A DNA stretch of 64,000 bases from Flavobacteriaceae bacterium (lineage in GTDB: Bacteria; Bacteroidota; Bacteroidia; Flavobacteriales; Flavobacteriaceae). Made by a program: the position numbers and the translations under genes. How positions within the stretch are numbered: position 1 is the stretch's first letter; every line of letters starts with the position of its first letter. Positions 7,173-15,485 of the stretch are shown one piece after another. The stretch is from the NCBI GenBank assembly GCA_018646605.1, contig JABGUL010000027.1, positions 1-64,000 of the forward strand, given 5' to 3'. The notes under the pieces were generated by a model. The model was given only the letters and a program-made list of their open reading frames with translations, had not been told where the DNA came from and ran no database searches.

Positions 7173-8249
7173 ATGATAGAAAAACTTCAAATCATTCAAC
7201 AACGATTCGATGAAGTCTCTGACTTAATCATTCAACCCGATGTGATTACGGATCAAAAGCGATATATTCAACTAAACAAAGAATATAAAGAGCTTTCAGT
7301 GATGGTTGAAAAGATGAATCAGTACAAAATTATCATCTCTAATCTTGAGGAAGCAGAACTCCTTCTGAAGGATGAGCAAGATGAAGAAATGATTGCAATG
7401 GCTAAAATGGAAATTGAATCTGCAAAGGAAAATCTTCCAAAGCTAGAAGAAGAAATCAAATTTCTATTGATCCCTAAAGATCCTGAAGACGCTAAGAATG
7501 TTGTTGTTGAGATTCGCGCAGGTACAGGAGGAGATGAGGCAAGTATTTTTGCGGGTGATTTATATCGTATGTATACTAAATATTGCCAATCACAAAATTG
7601 GCAAGTTAGTTTTGTAGATTCAAGTGAAGGGACAGCAGGTGGATTCAAAGAGGTTATTTTTGAGGTTTCAGGCGATGATGTTTACGGCACATTGAAATAT
7701 GAATCTGGTGTTCACCGTGTTCAGCGTGTTCCTCAAACAGAAACGCAAGGACGTGTGCATACCTCTGCGGCAACCGTAATGGTATTGCCGGAAGCAGAAG
7801 AATTTGATATTGAAATTGACATGAATGAAGTGCGGGTTGATTATTTTTGTTCTTCTGGTCCAGGAGGACAGTCAGTTAACACCACCTATTCTGCAGTTCG
7901 TTTAACCCACGAGCCTTCAGGAATAGTAGCACAATGTCAAGATCAAAAATCACAACACAAAAATAAAGATAAGGCCCTTAAGGTATTACGCTCTCGTTTG
8001 TACGAGTTAGAATTATCTAAAAAATTAGCTTTGGATTCAGAAAAGAGAAATTCACTGGTTTCTTCTGGGGATCGATCAGCAAAAATAAGAACCTATAATT
8101 ACCCTCAGGGAAGGGTTACAGATCATCGCATAGGCTTAACGCTTTATGATCTGCCAAATGTGATCAATGGTGATGTTCAGAAACTCATTGATGAACTTCA
8201 GTTATATCAAAATACCGAAAAACTTAAAGAGGCTGGAGAAGTATTATGA
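7173..8249 (+). CDS. prfA: Peptide chain release factor 1
   Basis: A 358-residue translation termination factor that reads UAA and UAG. The GGQ motif that triggers peptidyl-tRNA hydrolysis is at residues 231-233 within [10 protein letters not shown], and the stop-codon-reading PxT tripeptide is PQT within [11 protein letters not shown]. The order is RF-1 N-terminal helices, the PCRF domain with [10 protein letters not shown], then the GGQ domain; the PxT motif rules out RF2. Its stop overlaps the pyrF start (ATGA at 8246-8249), so the two are translationally coupled and probably form one transcript with the hydrolase behind. Confidence 0.97.
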   Translation: MIEKLQIIQQRFDEVSDLIIQPDVITDQKRYIQLNKEYKELSVMVEKMNQYKIIISNLEEAELLLKDEQDEEMIAMAKMEIESAKENLPKLEEEIKFLLIPKDPEDAKNVVVEIRAGTGGDEASIFAGDLYRMYTKYCQSQNWQVSFVDSSEGTAGGFKEVIFEVSGDDVYGTLKYESGVHRVQRVPQTETQGRVHTSAATVMVLPEAEEFDIEIDMNEVRVDYFCSSGPGGQSVNTTYSAVRLTHEPSGIVAQCQDQKSQHKNKDKALKVLRSRLYELELSKKLALDSEKRNSLVSSGDRSAKIRTYNYPQGRVTDHRIGLTLYDLPNVINGDVQKLIDELQLYQNTEKLKEAGEVL

Positions 8250-9073
8250 CCACTGAGAAACTAGTTGATCAAATCAAGAAAAAAAAGTCATTCCTATGTG
8301 TCGGTCTTGATATTGATTTGGATAAAATTCCTCCACATTTAAAAGATGAGGAGGATCCAATTTTTTCTTTTGCAAAGGCAATAATTGATGCCACTCATAA
8401 ATTTGTAGTTGCTTACAAGCCAAACTTAGCTTTCTTTGAATCTTATGGAGTTGAAGGATGGCAGGCTTTCCGTAGGATTATGGATTATTTAAACACGCAT
8501 TTTTCAGATCATTTCACCATTGCAGATGCTAAAAGAGGGGATATTGGAAATACTGCAAACCGATATGCTAAAGCTTTTTTTGAAACGTATAATGCAGATT
8601 CTGTTACGGTTGCTCCTTACATGGGAAAGGATGCTGTTGAGCCGTTTTTGACTTTTGAAGGAAAACATGCTATACTTTTAGCTTTAACGTCTAATCCAGG
8701 GGCATTTGATTTTCAATACACCAAGGAAAATAATGACACATTATTTCAAAAGGTTTTAAAGACTAGTTTGACATGGAATAATGCAGAAAGACTTATGTAT
8801 GTTGTGGGTGCCACTAAAGCCGATGCCTTAACTTCAATCAGGGAAATTGTCCCTAATTCTTTTCTTCTTGTTCCAGGCGTGGGGGCTCAGGGAGGTAGTT
8901 TGTCGGAGGTTGCTCGAGCTGGAATGAATTCACAGTGTGGACTATTGGTAAATTCCTCTAGGGGAATACTCTATTCTTCCAAAGGCACTGATTTTGCTGA
9001 GGCTGCTGCAAAAGAAGCAAGTCAACTTCAAAAAGAGATGGCAGTTTACTTAGAAGAAAAAGGAATTATATAG
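8246..9073 (+). CDS. pyrF: Orotidine 5'-phosphate decarboxylase
   Basis: A 275-residue enzyme for the last step of UMP synthesis. The length and the catalytic motif [16 protein letters not shown] (about 93-108) place it in the second, longer PyrF subfamily common in Bacteroidota and actinobacteria. Other markers are [11 protein letters not shown] near the start and VPGVGAQGG near the phosphate-binding end. It overlaps prfA by four bases and shares one base (9073) with the following hydrolase gene. Confidence 0.96.
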   Translation: MTTEKLVDQIKKKKSFLCVGLDIDLDKIPPHLKDEEDPIFSFAKAIIDATHKFVVAYKPNLAFFESYGVEGWQAFRRIMDYLNTHFSDHFTIADAKRGDIGNTANRYAKAFFETYNADSVTVAPYMGKDAVEPFLTFEGKHAILLALTSNPGAFDFQYTKENNDTLFQKVLKTSLTWNNAERLMYVVGATKADALTSIREIVPNSFLLVPGVGAQGGSLSEVARAGMNSQCGLLVNSSRGILYSSKGTDFAEAAAKEASQLQKEMAVYLEEKGII

Positions 9074-9846
9074 TGCTTTATCACTCGATATATCCTGCCG
9101 AAAATAATTCAAAAAAATGGATCTGTTTTGTTCATGGAGCAGGAGGTAATTCTTCAATTTGGTTCAATCAAGTTCGATTTTTTAAAACCTATTTCAATGT
9201 TTTGCTGATTGATCTTCGCGGTCATGGAAAGTCAGAAGTATCTCCAGAAGGAACAGAATATACCTTCAATATTATTATTGATGATATCCTAAATGTTTTG
9301 GATGAAAACAAAATCAAAAAATCCCATTTTGTAGGGATTTCCTTGGGGAGTATTTTAATTCAGAAAATGCTTCAAAACCACAGTAATCGTGTTGAAAAAA
9401 TTGGTTTGGGAGGTGCAATTTTGAATTTAAATCCACAATCACGATTTTTAATGCTCATGGGTAAATTGACCCAAAGTATTTTACCTTTTATTTGGATCTA
9501 TACCTTTTTTGCTTACGTTATTATGCCGTACAAAGCGCACAGAAAATCAAGAGCACTTTTTATTAAAGAAGCAAAAAAAATTTCACATAACGAATTTAAA
9601 CGCTGGTATCGGTTAACGGCAACCATTCTTCCTGTGCTGAAGCGTATTCGAGATAAAGAAATGAGAACACCAATTTTGTATATTATGGGTTCACATGACT
9701 ATATGTTTTTGCCTTTTGTTAAAAAGATTGTTGCTTTACATCGGTCTTCCAGTTTAATAACTGTTGCTAATTCAGGACACGTTGTTAATATAGATCAGCC
9801 TGAGGAGTTTAATAGTCAATTGTTATCTTTTCTCCTAAGTGACTAA
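9073..9846 (+). CDS. Alpha/beta-hydrolase, substrate unknown
   Basis: A 257-residue alpha/beta-hydrolase. The nucleophile is Ser90 in GISLGS; an oxyanion motif FVHGAGGNSSIW is at about 19-30; the acid is probably in GSHDYMF and the histidine in NSGHVVNIDQPEEF, so the triad is complete. The GTG start at 9073 overlaps the pyrF stop codon, and no other start preserves the N-terminal strand. Lipase, esterase or C-C hydrolase function is possible; nothing in the sequence decides between them. It was considered for MenH, the step missing from the menaquinone operon at 39-47 kb, but there is no positive evidence. Confidence 0.85.
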   Translation: MLYHSIYPAENNSKKWICFVHGAGGNSSIWFNQVRFFKTYFNVLLIDLRGHGKSEVSPEGTEYTFNIIIDDILNVLDENKIKKSHFVGISLGSILIQKMLQNHSNRVEKIGLGGAILNLNPQSRFLMLMGKLTQSILPFIWIYTFFAYVIMPYKAHRKSRALFIKEAKKISHNEFKRWYRLTATILPVLKRIRDKEMRTPILYIMGSHDYMFLPFVKKIVALHRSSSLITVANSGHVVNIDQPEEFNSQLLSFLLSD

Positions 9847-9883
9847 CTATGAGTTTTACTTTAGTTGAAAAGTGTTTCTGAGT

Positions 9884-9905
9884 TTTCAAGTGATTTCACT
9901 TTTTA
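9884..9905. terminator. Weak hairpin between convergent genes
   Basis: AAGTG and CACTT pair around ATTT, followed by TTTT. It lies in the 128-base gap between the hydrolase and the convergent amidohydrolase, the place a terminator is expected, but the stem has only five base pairs. Nothing else is visible in the gap. Confidence 0.3.
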
Positions 9906-9974
9906 AATCCCATTTCTTTTACAAAATGCATGAGTTGCTTATACTACTTAGAGTAAATATTTATTCATGATACA

Positions 9975-11537
9975 TTAATTACCTGGCTGAATTATTTTGA
10001 AGTTCTCTTTGATTTTAGCTTCATCAACCATTTTCTTTACTTCTCTAAGAAGTTGTTTTGCATCATAAATGAGTCCCTCACGAATGGTATATTTTACACC
10101 ACCCACTCTAACCACTTCATTATCTTCATTGAGTTTTATGGCTCCTGTTCCGTAGAGTACTTTGAAGTTTTGTAATGGGTTTTCTTCAACAATTACAAAG
10201 TCAGCACTTTTTCCAATTTCAATTGAACCTGTTTCGTCTGAAATCCCAAGTGCCTCTGCACCATTCAAGGTAGCTGATCGGATGATTTCAAGAGGATGAA
10301 AACCTGCTTCTCGAAGTAATTCCATTTCACGGATGTATGCAAATCCATAAAGCTGAAATATAAAACCAGAATCTGAACCTGTTGCAATACGCCCCCCTCG
10401 GTTTTTGTATTCGTTAATAAAAGTCATCCAAAGTTTGAAGTTTTCTTTCCAGGCGACCTCTTCTTCTGTACCCCAATAATGCCAATAAGATCCATGTGAT
10501 ATTTTACTCGGTTGATAAAAACGCCAAAGAGATGGAAGCGTATAGTCCTCATGCCACTCTGCTCTTCTCGCGCGATGTAAGTCTCTACTAGCCTCATAGA
10601 TATTAAATGTGGGTACCATAGTAAAATCTAGTGATATCAATTCATTCATAACGGCATTCCAGTGATCTGAATAGGGTTCAGCAGCTTGTTTCCATAATTT
10701 TCCTGCTTCTCCAAAACGGTGTTGTTCGTTTTGATAATTATAATCCAAAGGGTAATCCTGTACGGTACGATCTTCAAACAAAGCTTCAGGGAGTCCATAC
10801 CAATGCTCCATTGATGTAAGTCCTGCTCTTGCAGAATGTAAAACGTTCCATCGTGCAACACTAAGTTGAGCATGGTGTGCTGCAGAGCGTAATCCTAACT
10901 TATTATTTTCATTTAATGCCGCAGACATGATTTTGGGTTCAGCACCAAAAAATTTAATACCATCGGCTCCATTTTTTGCATTTTCTCTAACCCATTCTCT
11001 AGCTTGCTCTTCAGTACTTATAGGCTTTTTACTACCCTGACCAAAACCGGTGTAAGCTAAAATTCTTGGAGCAATAATTTCATTTTTTGAACTTCGCTTT
11101 TTCAAATCAACAGCATATTCAACTCCCCTGCCACTGGGCTCTCTCACCGTTGTGACACCGTGAGCAAGCCAAAGCTTAAATACATAATCCCAATCTGCTC
11201 CTTGCGATACACCTCCTATATGTCCGTGCATATCAATGAATCCTGGAAGGACAAACATACCGTTTGCATTAATTTCTTTGCCTCCTTTTTTTAATTTTGG
11301 TCTTTTGTTTTCTTGAATAGAAACACCGGGATAGCCGACCACATTTATAGCAGTTATTTTATTATTTTCAACTGTTATGTCAACTGGGCCCAGCGGGGGA
11401 GCACCATTTCCGTTTATTAATGTTGCCCCTCTAATAATAAGTTGTGAAAAGGGGCCTTCAGAAGAATTGGTAGCTTGCGAAATGCCAAGGGTTGTGATAA
11501 AAAAGAAAAGAATTGATAAAATGAATGAAGATCTCAT
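9975..11537 (-). CDS. Secreted metal-dependent amidohydrolase
   Basis: A 520-residue amidohydrolase-superfamily enzyme with an N-terminal signal peptide (about residues 1-21, ending ISQA), so it acts outside the cytoplasm. The metal ligands of the TIM barrel can be placed: H-G-H in GFIDMHGHIGG (about 100), the HH pair in RSAAHHAQLS, EHWYG, and the aspartate in ATGSDSG. The C-terminal composite domain (LNGAEALGISDETGSIEIGKSADF in pieces) is typical of imidazolonepropionase- and prolidase-like members. The substrate could be a cyclic amide or a dipeptide; it cannot be told. Read after the Amt gene but separated from it by a strong terminator. Confidence 0.88.
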   Translation of the reverse strand: MRSSFILSILFFFITTLGISQATNSSEGPFSQLIIRGATLINGNGAPPLGPVDITVENNKITAINVVGYPGVSIQENKRPKLKKGGKEINANGMFVLPGFIDMHGHIGGVSQGADWDYVFKLWLAHGVTTVREPSGRGVEYAVDLKKRSSKNEIIAPRILAYTGFGQGSKKPISTEEQAREWVRENAKNGADGIKFFGAEPKIMSAALNENNKLGLRSAAHHAQLSVARWNVLHSARAGLTSMEHWYGLPEALFEDRTVQDYPLDYNYQNEQHRFGEAGKLWKQAAEPYSDHWNAVMNELISLDFTMVPTFNIYEASRDLHRARRAEWHEDYTLPSLWRFYQPSKISHGSYWHYWGTEEEVAWKENFKLWMTFINEYKNRGGRIATGSDSGFIFQLYGFAYIREMELLREAGFHPLEIIRSATLNGAEALGISDETGSIEIGKSADFVIVEENPLQNFKVLYGTGAIKLNEDNEVVRVGGVKYTIREGLIYDAKQLLREVKKMVDEAKIKENFKIIQPGN

Positions 11538-11555
11538 GATTATTTTTTTTCAAGA

Positions 11556-11592
11556 TAAACAAAAAAACCTCCTGATTCAACAGGAGGTTTTT
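11556..11592 (-). terminator. Terminator of the porin-glnK-amt operon
   Basis: A perfect 12-bp stem, AAAAACCTCCTG (11563-11574) with CAGGAGGTTTTT (11581-11592), loop ATTCAA, followed on the minus strand by TTTTTTTG. It lies 28 bases past the Amt stop. Confidence 0.9.
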
Positions 11593-11619
11593 CAAAAGTT
11601 AAAAATTTAATCTTAACTA

Positions 11620-12861
11620 TTAGTGTTGGTTTAATCTAAAATCTGCATAAGCATCCATGCCATGTTCAGCTAAGTCTAAACCTTTTGATTCTTCTTCGGC
11701 ATCAACACGTAAACCGATCGTGTATTTGATCACTAATAGAATAATTCCAGCTGTAATTACAGAGAATGCACCTACAATACCAACGCCCGCTAATTGAATT
11801 AAAAATTGATCAACGCTTGCCATAGCACCAAATATACCTACCGCCAGGGTTCCCCATATACCACAAATTAAGTGTACGGCAACAGCCCCTACAGGATCAT
11901 CTAATTTTAATTTATCAATTAGTGCTACTCCTAGAACGATGATTACTCCAGCAATAAGCCCAATTAAAATAGCGTCGGTAGGACTCATTTGGTCTGCGCC
12001 AGCTGTAATCCCTACAAGTCCTCCCAAAACGCCGTTCATAAACATAGTTAAATCAAAATTTTTGTACATAATATTAGAAAATATTGCAGCAGAAACACCT
12101 CCTGCAGCCGCAGCTAAGCAAGTTGTTACTAATGTTAATGAGGTTAATTCTGGATCTGCTGATAGCACTGAGCCTCCATTAAATCCAAACCATCCTAGCC
12201 AAAGAATTAATACTCCTGCCGCTGCCAGTGGGATGTTGTGCCCGGGAATCGCATTGGGTTTTCCATCTTTACCAAATTTTCCAATTCGAGCTCCTAATAA
12301 ATAGATTGCTACAAGTGCAGCCCATCCACCTACAGAGTGAACTAAGGTAGAGCCTGCAAAATCATAAAACCCCCAAGAATCTAGGAATCCACCTCCCCAT
12401 TTCCAAGAACCAATAATGGGGTAAACAAGTCCAACATAGAGAATTGAGAATAACATAAATGCATTTAGTTTAATTCGCTCTGCTACTGCTCCAGAAACAA
12501 TCGTAGCAGCGGTAGCAGCAAACATCCCTTGGAATAAAAAGTCTGTCCACCAAGTGTACCCGCCACTAGCATATTCAACAGTCATTCCACCTTCAGGTGC
12601 TGCAATCCCGAAGCCTGCAAATTTTAAAATTCCCAGAGAACCTTCTTCAAAACCTGGATACATGAGGTTGAAGCCTCCAAGGCAGTAAAGTAGCAGCCCT
12701 ACGGAGATCACAAAAAAGTTTTTAAATAAAATATTGATTGTATTTTTCTGGCGTGTCAATCCTATTTCTAGAAATGAGAAACCAAGGTGCATAAAAAAGA
12801 CTAGGGCTGTACAGATCATCATCCATACGTTGTTGGCAGTAAAAAGTGCAGTACTTTCCAT
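11620..12861 (-). CDS. amt: Ammonium transporter
   Basis: A 413-residue Amt/Rh-family channel of about 11 membrane segments in the inner membrane. The twin pore histidines are visible in GSTLVHSVGG and AVAVHLICGIWG, and the conserved aspartate of the entry site lies in the YDFAGS segment. The cytoplasmic tail GLRVDAEEESKGLDLAEHG with DAY near the end is the conserved regulatory tail that PII proteins contact. The PII gene lies directly upstream (25 bases), and a porin gene precedes that, so the three form one ammonium-uptake operon. Confidence 0.97.
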   Translation of the reverse strand: MESTALFTANNVWMMICTALVFFMHLGFSFLEIGLTRQKNTINILFKNFFVISVGLLLYCLGGFNLMYPGFEEGSLGILKFAGFGIAAPEGGMTVEYASGGYTWWTDFLFQGMFAATAATIVSGAVAERIKLNAFMLFSILYVGLVYPIIGSWKWGGGFLDSWGFYDFAGSTLVHSVGGWAALVAIYLLGARIGKFGKDGKPNAIPGHNIPLAAAGVLILWLGWFGFNGGSVLSADPELTSLTLVTTCLAAAAGGVSAAIFSNIMYKNFDLTMFMNGVLGGLVGITAGADQMSPTDAILIGLIAGVIIVLGVALIDKLKLDDPVGAVAVHLICGIWGTLAVGIFGAMASVDQFLIQLAGVGIVGAFSVITAGIILLVIKYTIGLRVDAEEESKGLDLAEHGMDAYADFRLNQH

Positions 12862-12885
12862 AAAATTGATTTTAAAGTTTATTTT

Positions 12886-13224
12886 TTAATTTAAAGATTT
12901 TCCTCCCTTTTCACCGGTACGAATTCTATAGGCTTCGTCTACAGGTAGGATGAATATTTTTCCGTCTCCAACATTGTCAGTTGCTGCAGATTTTATAATT
13001 GCATCAATAGTTGGCTTTACAAAATCGTCATTTACTACGATGGATAAATAGCGTCTTTGGATTTCAGAAGTACTGTAGCTAATACCACGGTATACATGAC
13101 CTTCCTTCTCGTTTCCTACACCAGTTACATCCCAATAGCTAAAGAAATTTACCTCAACATTGTGAAGAGCTTCTTTTACTTGATCAAATTTTGACTTACG
13201 GATAATTGCTTCGATTTTTTTCAT
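12886..13224 (-). CDS. glnK: Nitrogen regulatory PII protein
   Basis: A 112-residue trimeric signal protein that binds ATP, ADP and 2-oxoglutarate and plugs the Amt channel in relatives. It begins MKKIEAIIRKSKFDQVKEAL, as in GlnB/GlnK. Tyr50 in RGISYSTSE corresponds to the uridylylated Tyr51 of E. coli, but the T loop reads GNEKEGHVYRGISY and no uridylyltransferase is in the window, so modification is uncertain. The B and C loops (GDGKIFILPVDEAYRIRTGEKG in two pieces) are intact. Between the porin and amt genes; the pairing with amt points to GlnK rather than GlnB. Confidence 0.96.
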   Translation of the reverse strand: MKKIEAIIRKSKFDQVKEALHNVEVNFFSYWDVTGVGNEKEGHVYRGISYSTSEIQRRYLSIVVNDDFVKPTIDAIIKSAATDNVGDGKIFILPVDEAYRIRTGEKGGKSLN

Positions 13225-13275
13225 GAGTTATTAGTTTTAATGTTGTTAAATTTTTATGAATATACATTTAAACAT

Positions 13276-14298
13276 TTAAAAAGAATAAATAGCTGCAACT
13301 ACAAATGAAGCAAGGCTATCAGCAGTTTCTGTTGGAGAAATAGCAAAGATTTCAGCAGAAGCAGAGTCGATTCTAAATTCAGGCTTAAAAATAAAGTTTC
13401 CAGCAGTGTAGCTACCCGTAAGTGTCAGTGAGAAATTATCAGCATCTCCATTATCAACGAGTGCTCCATAACCATCTGTTTCTGAGAAAAATTCTCCTCT
13501 AAGTCCTATTGCAAAGGAATCTGAGGTTGTAATTTGTGGATATAAAGCAACACCAGCAAAACCTTTGTCGCCATCAAGAGCAGCAGTAGTAGCATTGATT
13601 CCCAGGAAGAAGCTATCTGATAAATCAAATCCTCCTGTATAGTCAAGCTGGAAATAATCTTCTCCTGCTAATAAATTAATAAATTGACCATAAAGCCCTA
13701 GTTGAGCACCAAAGGCAGTATATCTGTCATAATTTGCTTCTGTCTGATCTGTTTGATTAAAGATACCTAGCATTAATGAAATGTCATCTGACAAGGTAAA
13801 GTCTGCTTTTACCCCAGTGTGAGAAAAGGGACCATAGGAGAACATGTATGAAGTAGAGTAGTTGAAATTTGCAGCAGGAGAAATAACTTCATATCCTAAG
13901 AAGGTATTGAAATTTCCTAAAGTAATTTTTACTCCCTCAGCAAGATTGTAATATGCATAAAGTTGATTTACAAGCTCCGAGGAATTACCAGAAGAACCAA
14001 ATACTGCATCAGTACCTCGAGGTCCAAAAACAACATCGGCAACAAAGCCTGATTTTTCTCCTTCATAGGAAACGATAAAGTTTGCCATTCCTAAAGCAAA
14101 ACCGTTTAGGTTAGCAAAAGAAGTTCCAGGTGCTACTGGGTCTTCAGAGAAGCTTGCTCTGAAGTAGGTATCAACAGTTCCACTAAAATTAAAGCTTGGC
14201 GCATCTTGAGTTTCATCAGTTTCTTGGGCGTTTACTGCTGAGATGTTTAACAGCGTAATAGAAAGACCAAGAATAAATAAGTGTTTTAAGTTTTTCAT
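13276..14298 (-). CDS. OmpL-like outer-membrane beta-barrel porin of the ammonium operon
   Basis: A 340-residue outer-membrane protein. It has a signal peptide (about 1-24, ending AVNAQ), then alternating amphipathic beta-strands throughout and a C-terminal aromatic residue (YSF), as needed for barrel assembly. The sequence resembles the OmpL/Bbp2-like porin-2 family (GTVDTYFRASF early, ANFNYSTSYMFSYGPFSHTG in the middle). It is the first gene of an operon with glnK and amt, so it is probably the outer-membrane channel through which ammonium or another small nitrogen source enters. That role is inferred from the operon, not from the protein. Confidence 0.85.
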   Translation of the reverse strand: MKNLKHLFILGLSITLLNISAVNAQETDETQDAPSFNFSGTVDTYFRASFSEDPVAPGTSFANLNGFALGMANFIVSYEGEKSGFVADVVFGPRGTDAVFGSSGNSSELVNQLYAYYNLAEGVKITLGNFNTFLGYEVISPAANFNYSTSYMFSYGPFSHTGVKADFTLSDDISLMLGIFNQTDQTEANYDRYTAFGAQLGLYGQFINLLAGEDYFQLDYTGGFDLSDSFFLGINATTAALDGDKGFAGVALYPQITTSDSFAIGLRGEFFSETDGYGALVDNGDADNFSLTLTGSYTAGNFIFKPEFRIDSASAEIFAISPTETADSLASFVVAAIYSF

Positions 14299-14322
14299 AA
14301 AATTAATAGTTAAAGATTTTTA

Positions 14323-14330
14323 ACAAAAAT
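14323..14330 (-). promoter_or_regulatory. -7 box of the porin-glnK-amt promoter
   Basis: The minus strand reads TATTTTTG, matching TAnnTTTG, 24 bases before the porin start codon. No TTG stands about 20 bases upstream; that position is taken by the palindrome at 14346-14370, which suggests a promoter that depends on a bound activator. Confidence 0.45.
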
Positions 14331-14345
14331 AGATATGAATCAAAA

Positions 14346-14370
14346 GTACCCCCTAAGTTATAGGGGGGTA
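14346..14370 (-). promoter_or_regulatory. Candidate nitrogen operator, site 2
   Basis: Arms GTACCCCC and GGGGGTAC enclose a 9-10 base spacer; with flanking A and T the pairing extends to 12 bp. The minus-strand core matches site 1 at 3577-3597 at 17 of 19 bases. It covers the expected -33 region of the porin operon. It could instead be a terminator for crcB, whose stop is 104 bases upstream, but the same sequence at site 1 cannot be a terminator. Confidence 0.6.
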
Positions 14371-14400
14371 CTTTTATATTTTTATTTATTTAAAAATATA

Positions 14401-14421
14401 TACCCTATAAAAATAGGGGTA
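14401..14421 (-). promoter_or_regulatory. Candidate nitrogen operator, site 3 (shorter copy)
   Basis: TACCC and GGGGTA arms around TATAAAAATA. It has the same layout as sites 1 and 2 with shorter C and G runs, centred about 52 bases from site 2, or roughly five helical turns. It may be a second, weaker operator, or the terminator of crcB. Confidence 0.4.
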
Positions 14422-14473
14422 CTATAAAAAAAAGGCTATGAATTTATGAAAATAACAAAAAATAGAGATTCGT

Positions 14474-14851
14474 TTACGAATTTGTAAGTCGAATTAACGA
14501 AAAACCTAGTACAACCATAATTAGGCCTCCAATAAGGCTTAATAAGGCATAAGAAAGAAAAGTGGTGTAATTTCCTGTTTTAAGGAATTCTAGACCTTCA
14601 GCACTAAATGTAGAAAAAGTAGTTAGACCCCCACAAAAGCCAACAGTGGCAAAAAGATAAAGGTCAGATCGAAGGAGGTTCGCTTTTAATGCCCACCCAA
14701 TAAGTATTCCAATAAGAAGACACCCAAAAAGATTGACAAATAAGGTAGGCCATGGAAAGGCGCCTTTTGCAACGGGGATTATTTTTGATGTGAGAAAACG
14801 AAATACACTTCCTAAGCCACCCCCTAAAAAAATATACAAGATGGTTTTCAT
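14474..14851 (-). CDS. crcB: Fluoride channel CrcB/Fluc
   Basis: A 125-residue, four-helix membrane protein that lets fluoride leave the cell; it works as an antiparallel dimer. Typical motifs are GGGLGSVFR near the start, FVNLFGCLLIG, and GFCGGLTTFSTFS (about 72-84), which carries the central Na+ site and the phenylalanines lining the pore. Only one copy is seen, so it should be a homodimer. It overlaps by four bases the small membrane protein gene upstream. No fluoride riboswitch could be recognised in the short leader. Confidence 0.94.
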   Translation of the reverse strand: MKTILYIFLGGGLGSVFRFLTSKIIPVAKGAFPWPTLFVNLFGCLLIGILIGWALKANLLRSDLYLFATVGFCGGLTTFSTFSAEGLEFLKTGNYTTFLSYALLSLIGGLIMVVLGFSLIRLTNS

Positions 14852-15036
14852 TTTTGAGTTAAATATTTGATTAGTACTAATAAACTAAAAGCAATTAAAA
14901 ATCCTAAAAGTATTTTATAACTCCCTTTAAAGTACTTAGGTTGATTTTTTTTATCTGTTTTATAAGAGTAAATAATAACTCCTATAAACACAATGAAAAA
15001 ACAAAGCCCAAAAATCAATTGTCCAAAAGAAAACAT
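14848..15036 (-). CDS. Small two-helix membrane protein coupled to crcB
   Basis: A 62-residue protein with two hydrophobic segments (about 5-23 and 41-58) joined by a basic stretch (YKTDKKNQPKYFKGSYK). Its stop overlaps the crcB start (ATGA), so it is translationally coupled to the fluoride channel. I recognise no domain. A helper or regulator of the channel is possible, but rests only on the coupling. Confidence 0.75.
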   Translation of the reverse strand: MFSFGQLIFGLCFFIVFIGVIIYSYKTDKKNQPKYFKGSYKILLGFLIAFSLLVLIKYLTQK

Positions 15037-15092
15037 TTTTTAAATTTTGTCTAAATTTAGAAATAAATAATCCATTAACATCTTTTATAATT

Positions 15093-15485
15093 ATGATTAA
15101 GAAACCTATTGATGCAGTTACAGAATTTCATAAAGCTTACGGGCTAGGAATTGAACACGAACCTCAAGCTAATTTACCCAAAAAAATAATTGAGTTGCGC
15201 TACAATTTAATGAAAGAAGAAAACGAAGAATACTTACAGGCTGCTGAAGAAAATGATCTTGTTGAAATTGGTGATGCATTGGGCGATATGTTGTATATAT
15301 TATGTGGAACAATTATATCTCATGGGTTTCAAGATAAAATGGAAGCTATTTTTGATGAAATACAGCGTAGTAACATGAGTAAGCTGGGAATTGATGGTAA
15401 GCCGATTTATCGTGAGGATGGTAAGGTTTTGAAAGGACCTAACTATTTTAAGCCAAATCTAGCGAAGATTTTAGTCAAGGATTAA
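15093..15485 (+). CDS. MazG-like nucleoside triphosphate pyrophosphohydrolase
   Basis: A 130-residue all-alpha protein of the MazG/phosphoribosyl-ATP pyrophosphohydrolase superfamily. The metal-binding pattern is present: EENEEYLQA (about 45-53) followed by EIGDALGDMLYI (about 61-72). The family cleaves NTPs to NMP and pyrophosphate, often as nucleotide house-cleaning; the substrate here is unknown. The tail with KLGIDGKPIYREDGKVLKGPNY resembles the single-domain bacterial and phage forms. It converges on ilvE and the two stop codons overlap by four bases. Confidence 0.88.
   Translation: MIKKPIDAVTEFHKAYGLGIEHEPQANLPKKIIELRYNLMKEENEEYLQAAEENDLVEIGDALGDMLYILCGTIISHGFQDKMEAIFDEIQRSNMSKLGIDGKPIYREDGKVLKGPNYFKPNLAKILVKD

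Noticed and set aside
9073-9846. The alpha/beta-hydrolase as the missing MenH
   Set aside because: It has a full triad, but so do most relatives; it lies 30 kb from the men genes and is coupled to pyrF. Nothing positive links it to menaquinone.
11939-12304. 121-codon open frame antisense to amt
   Set aside because: Proline- and alanine-rich shadow of the conserved Amt coding sequence; no independent evidence.
14346-14370. Palindrome read only as a terminator of crcB
   Set aside because: It is possible by position, but the nearly identical sequence at 3577-3597 lies between divergent genes and cannot terminate either of them. I keep operator as the better reading.
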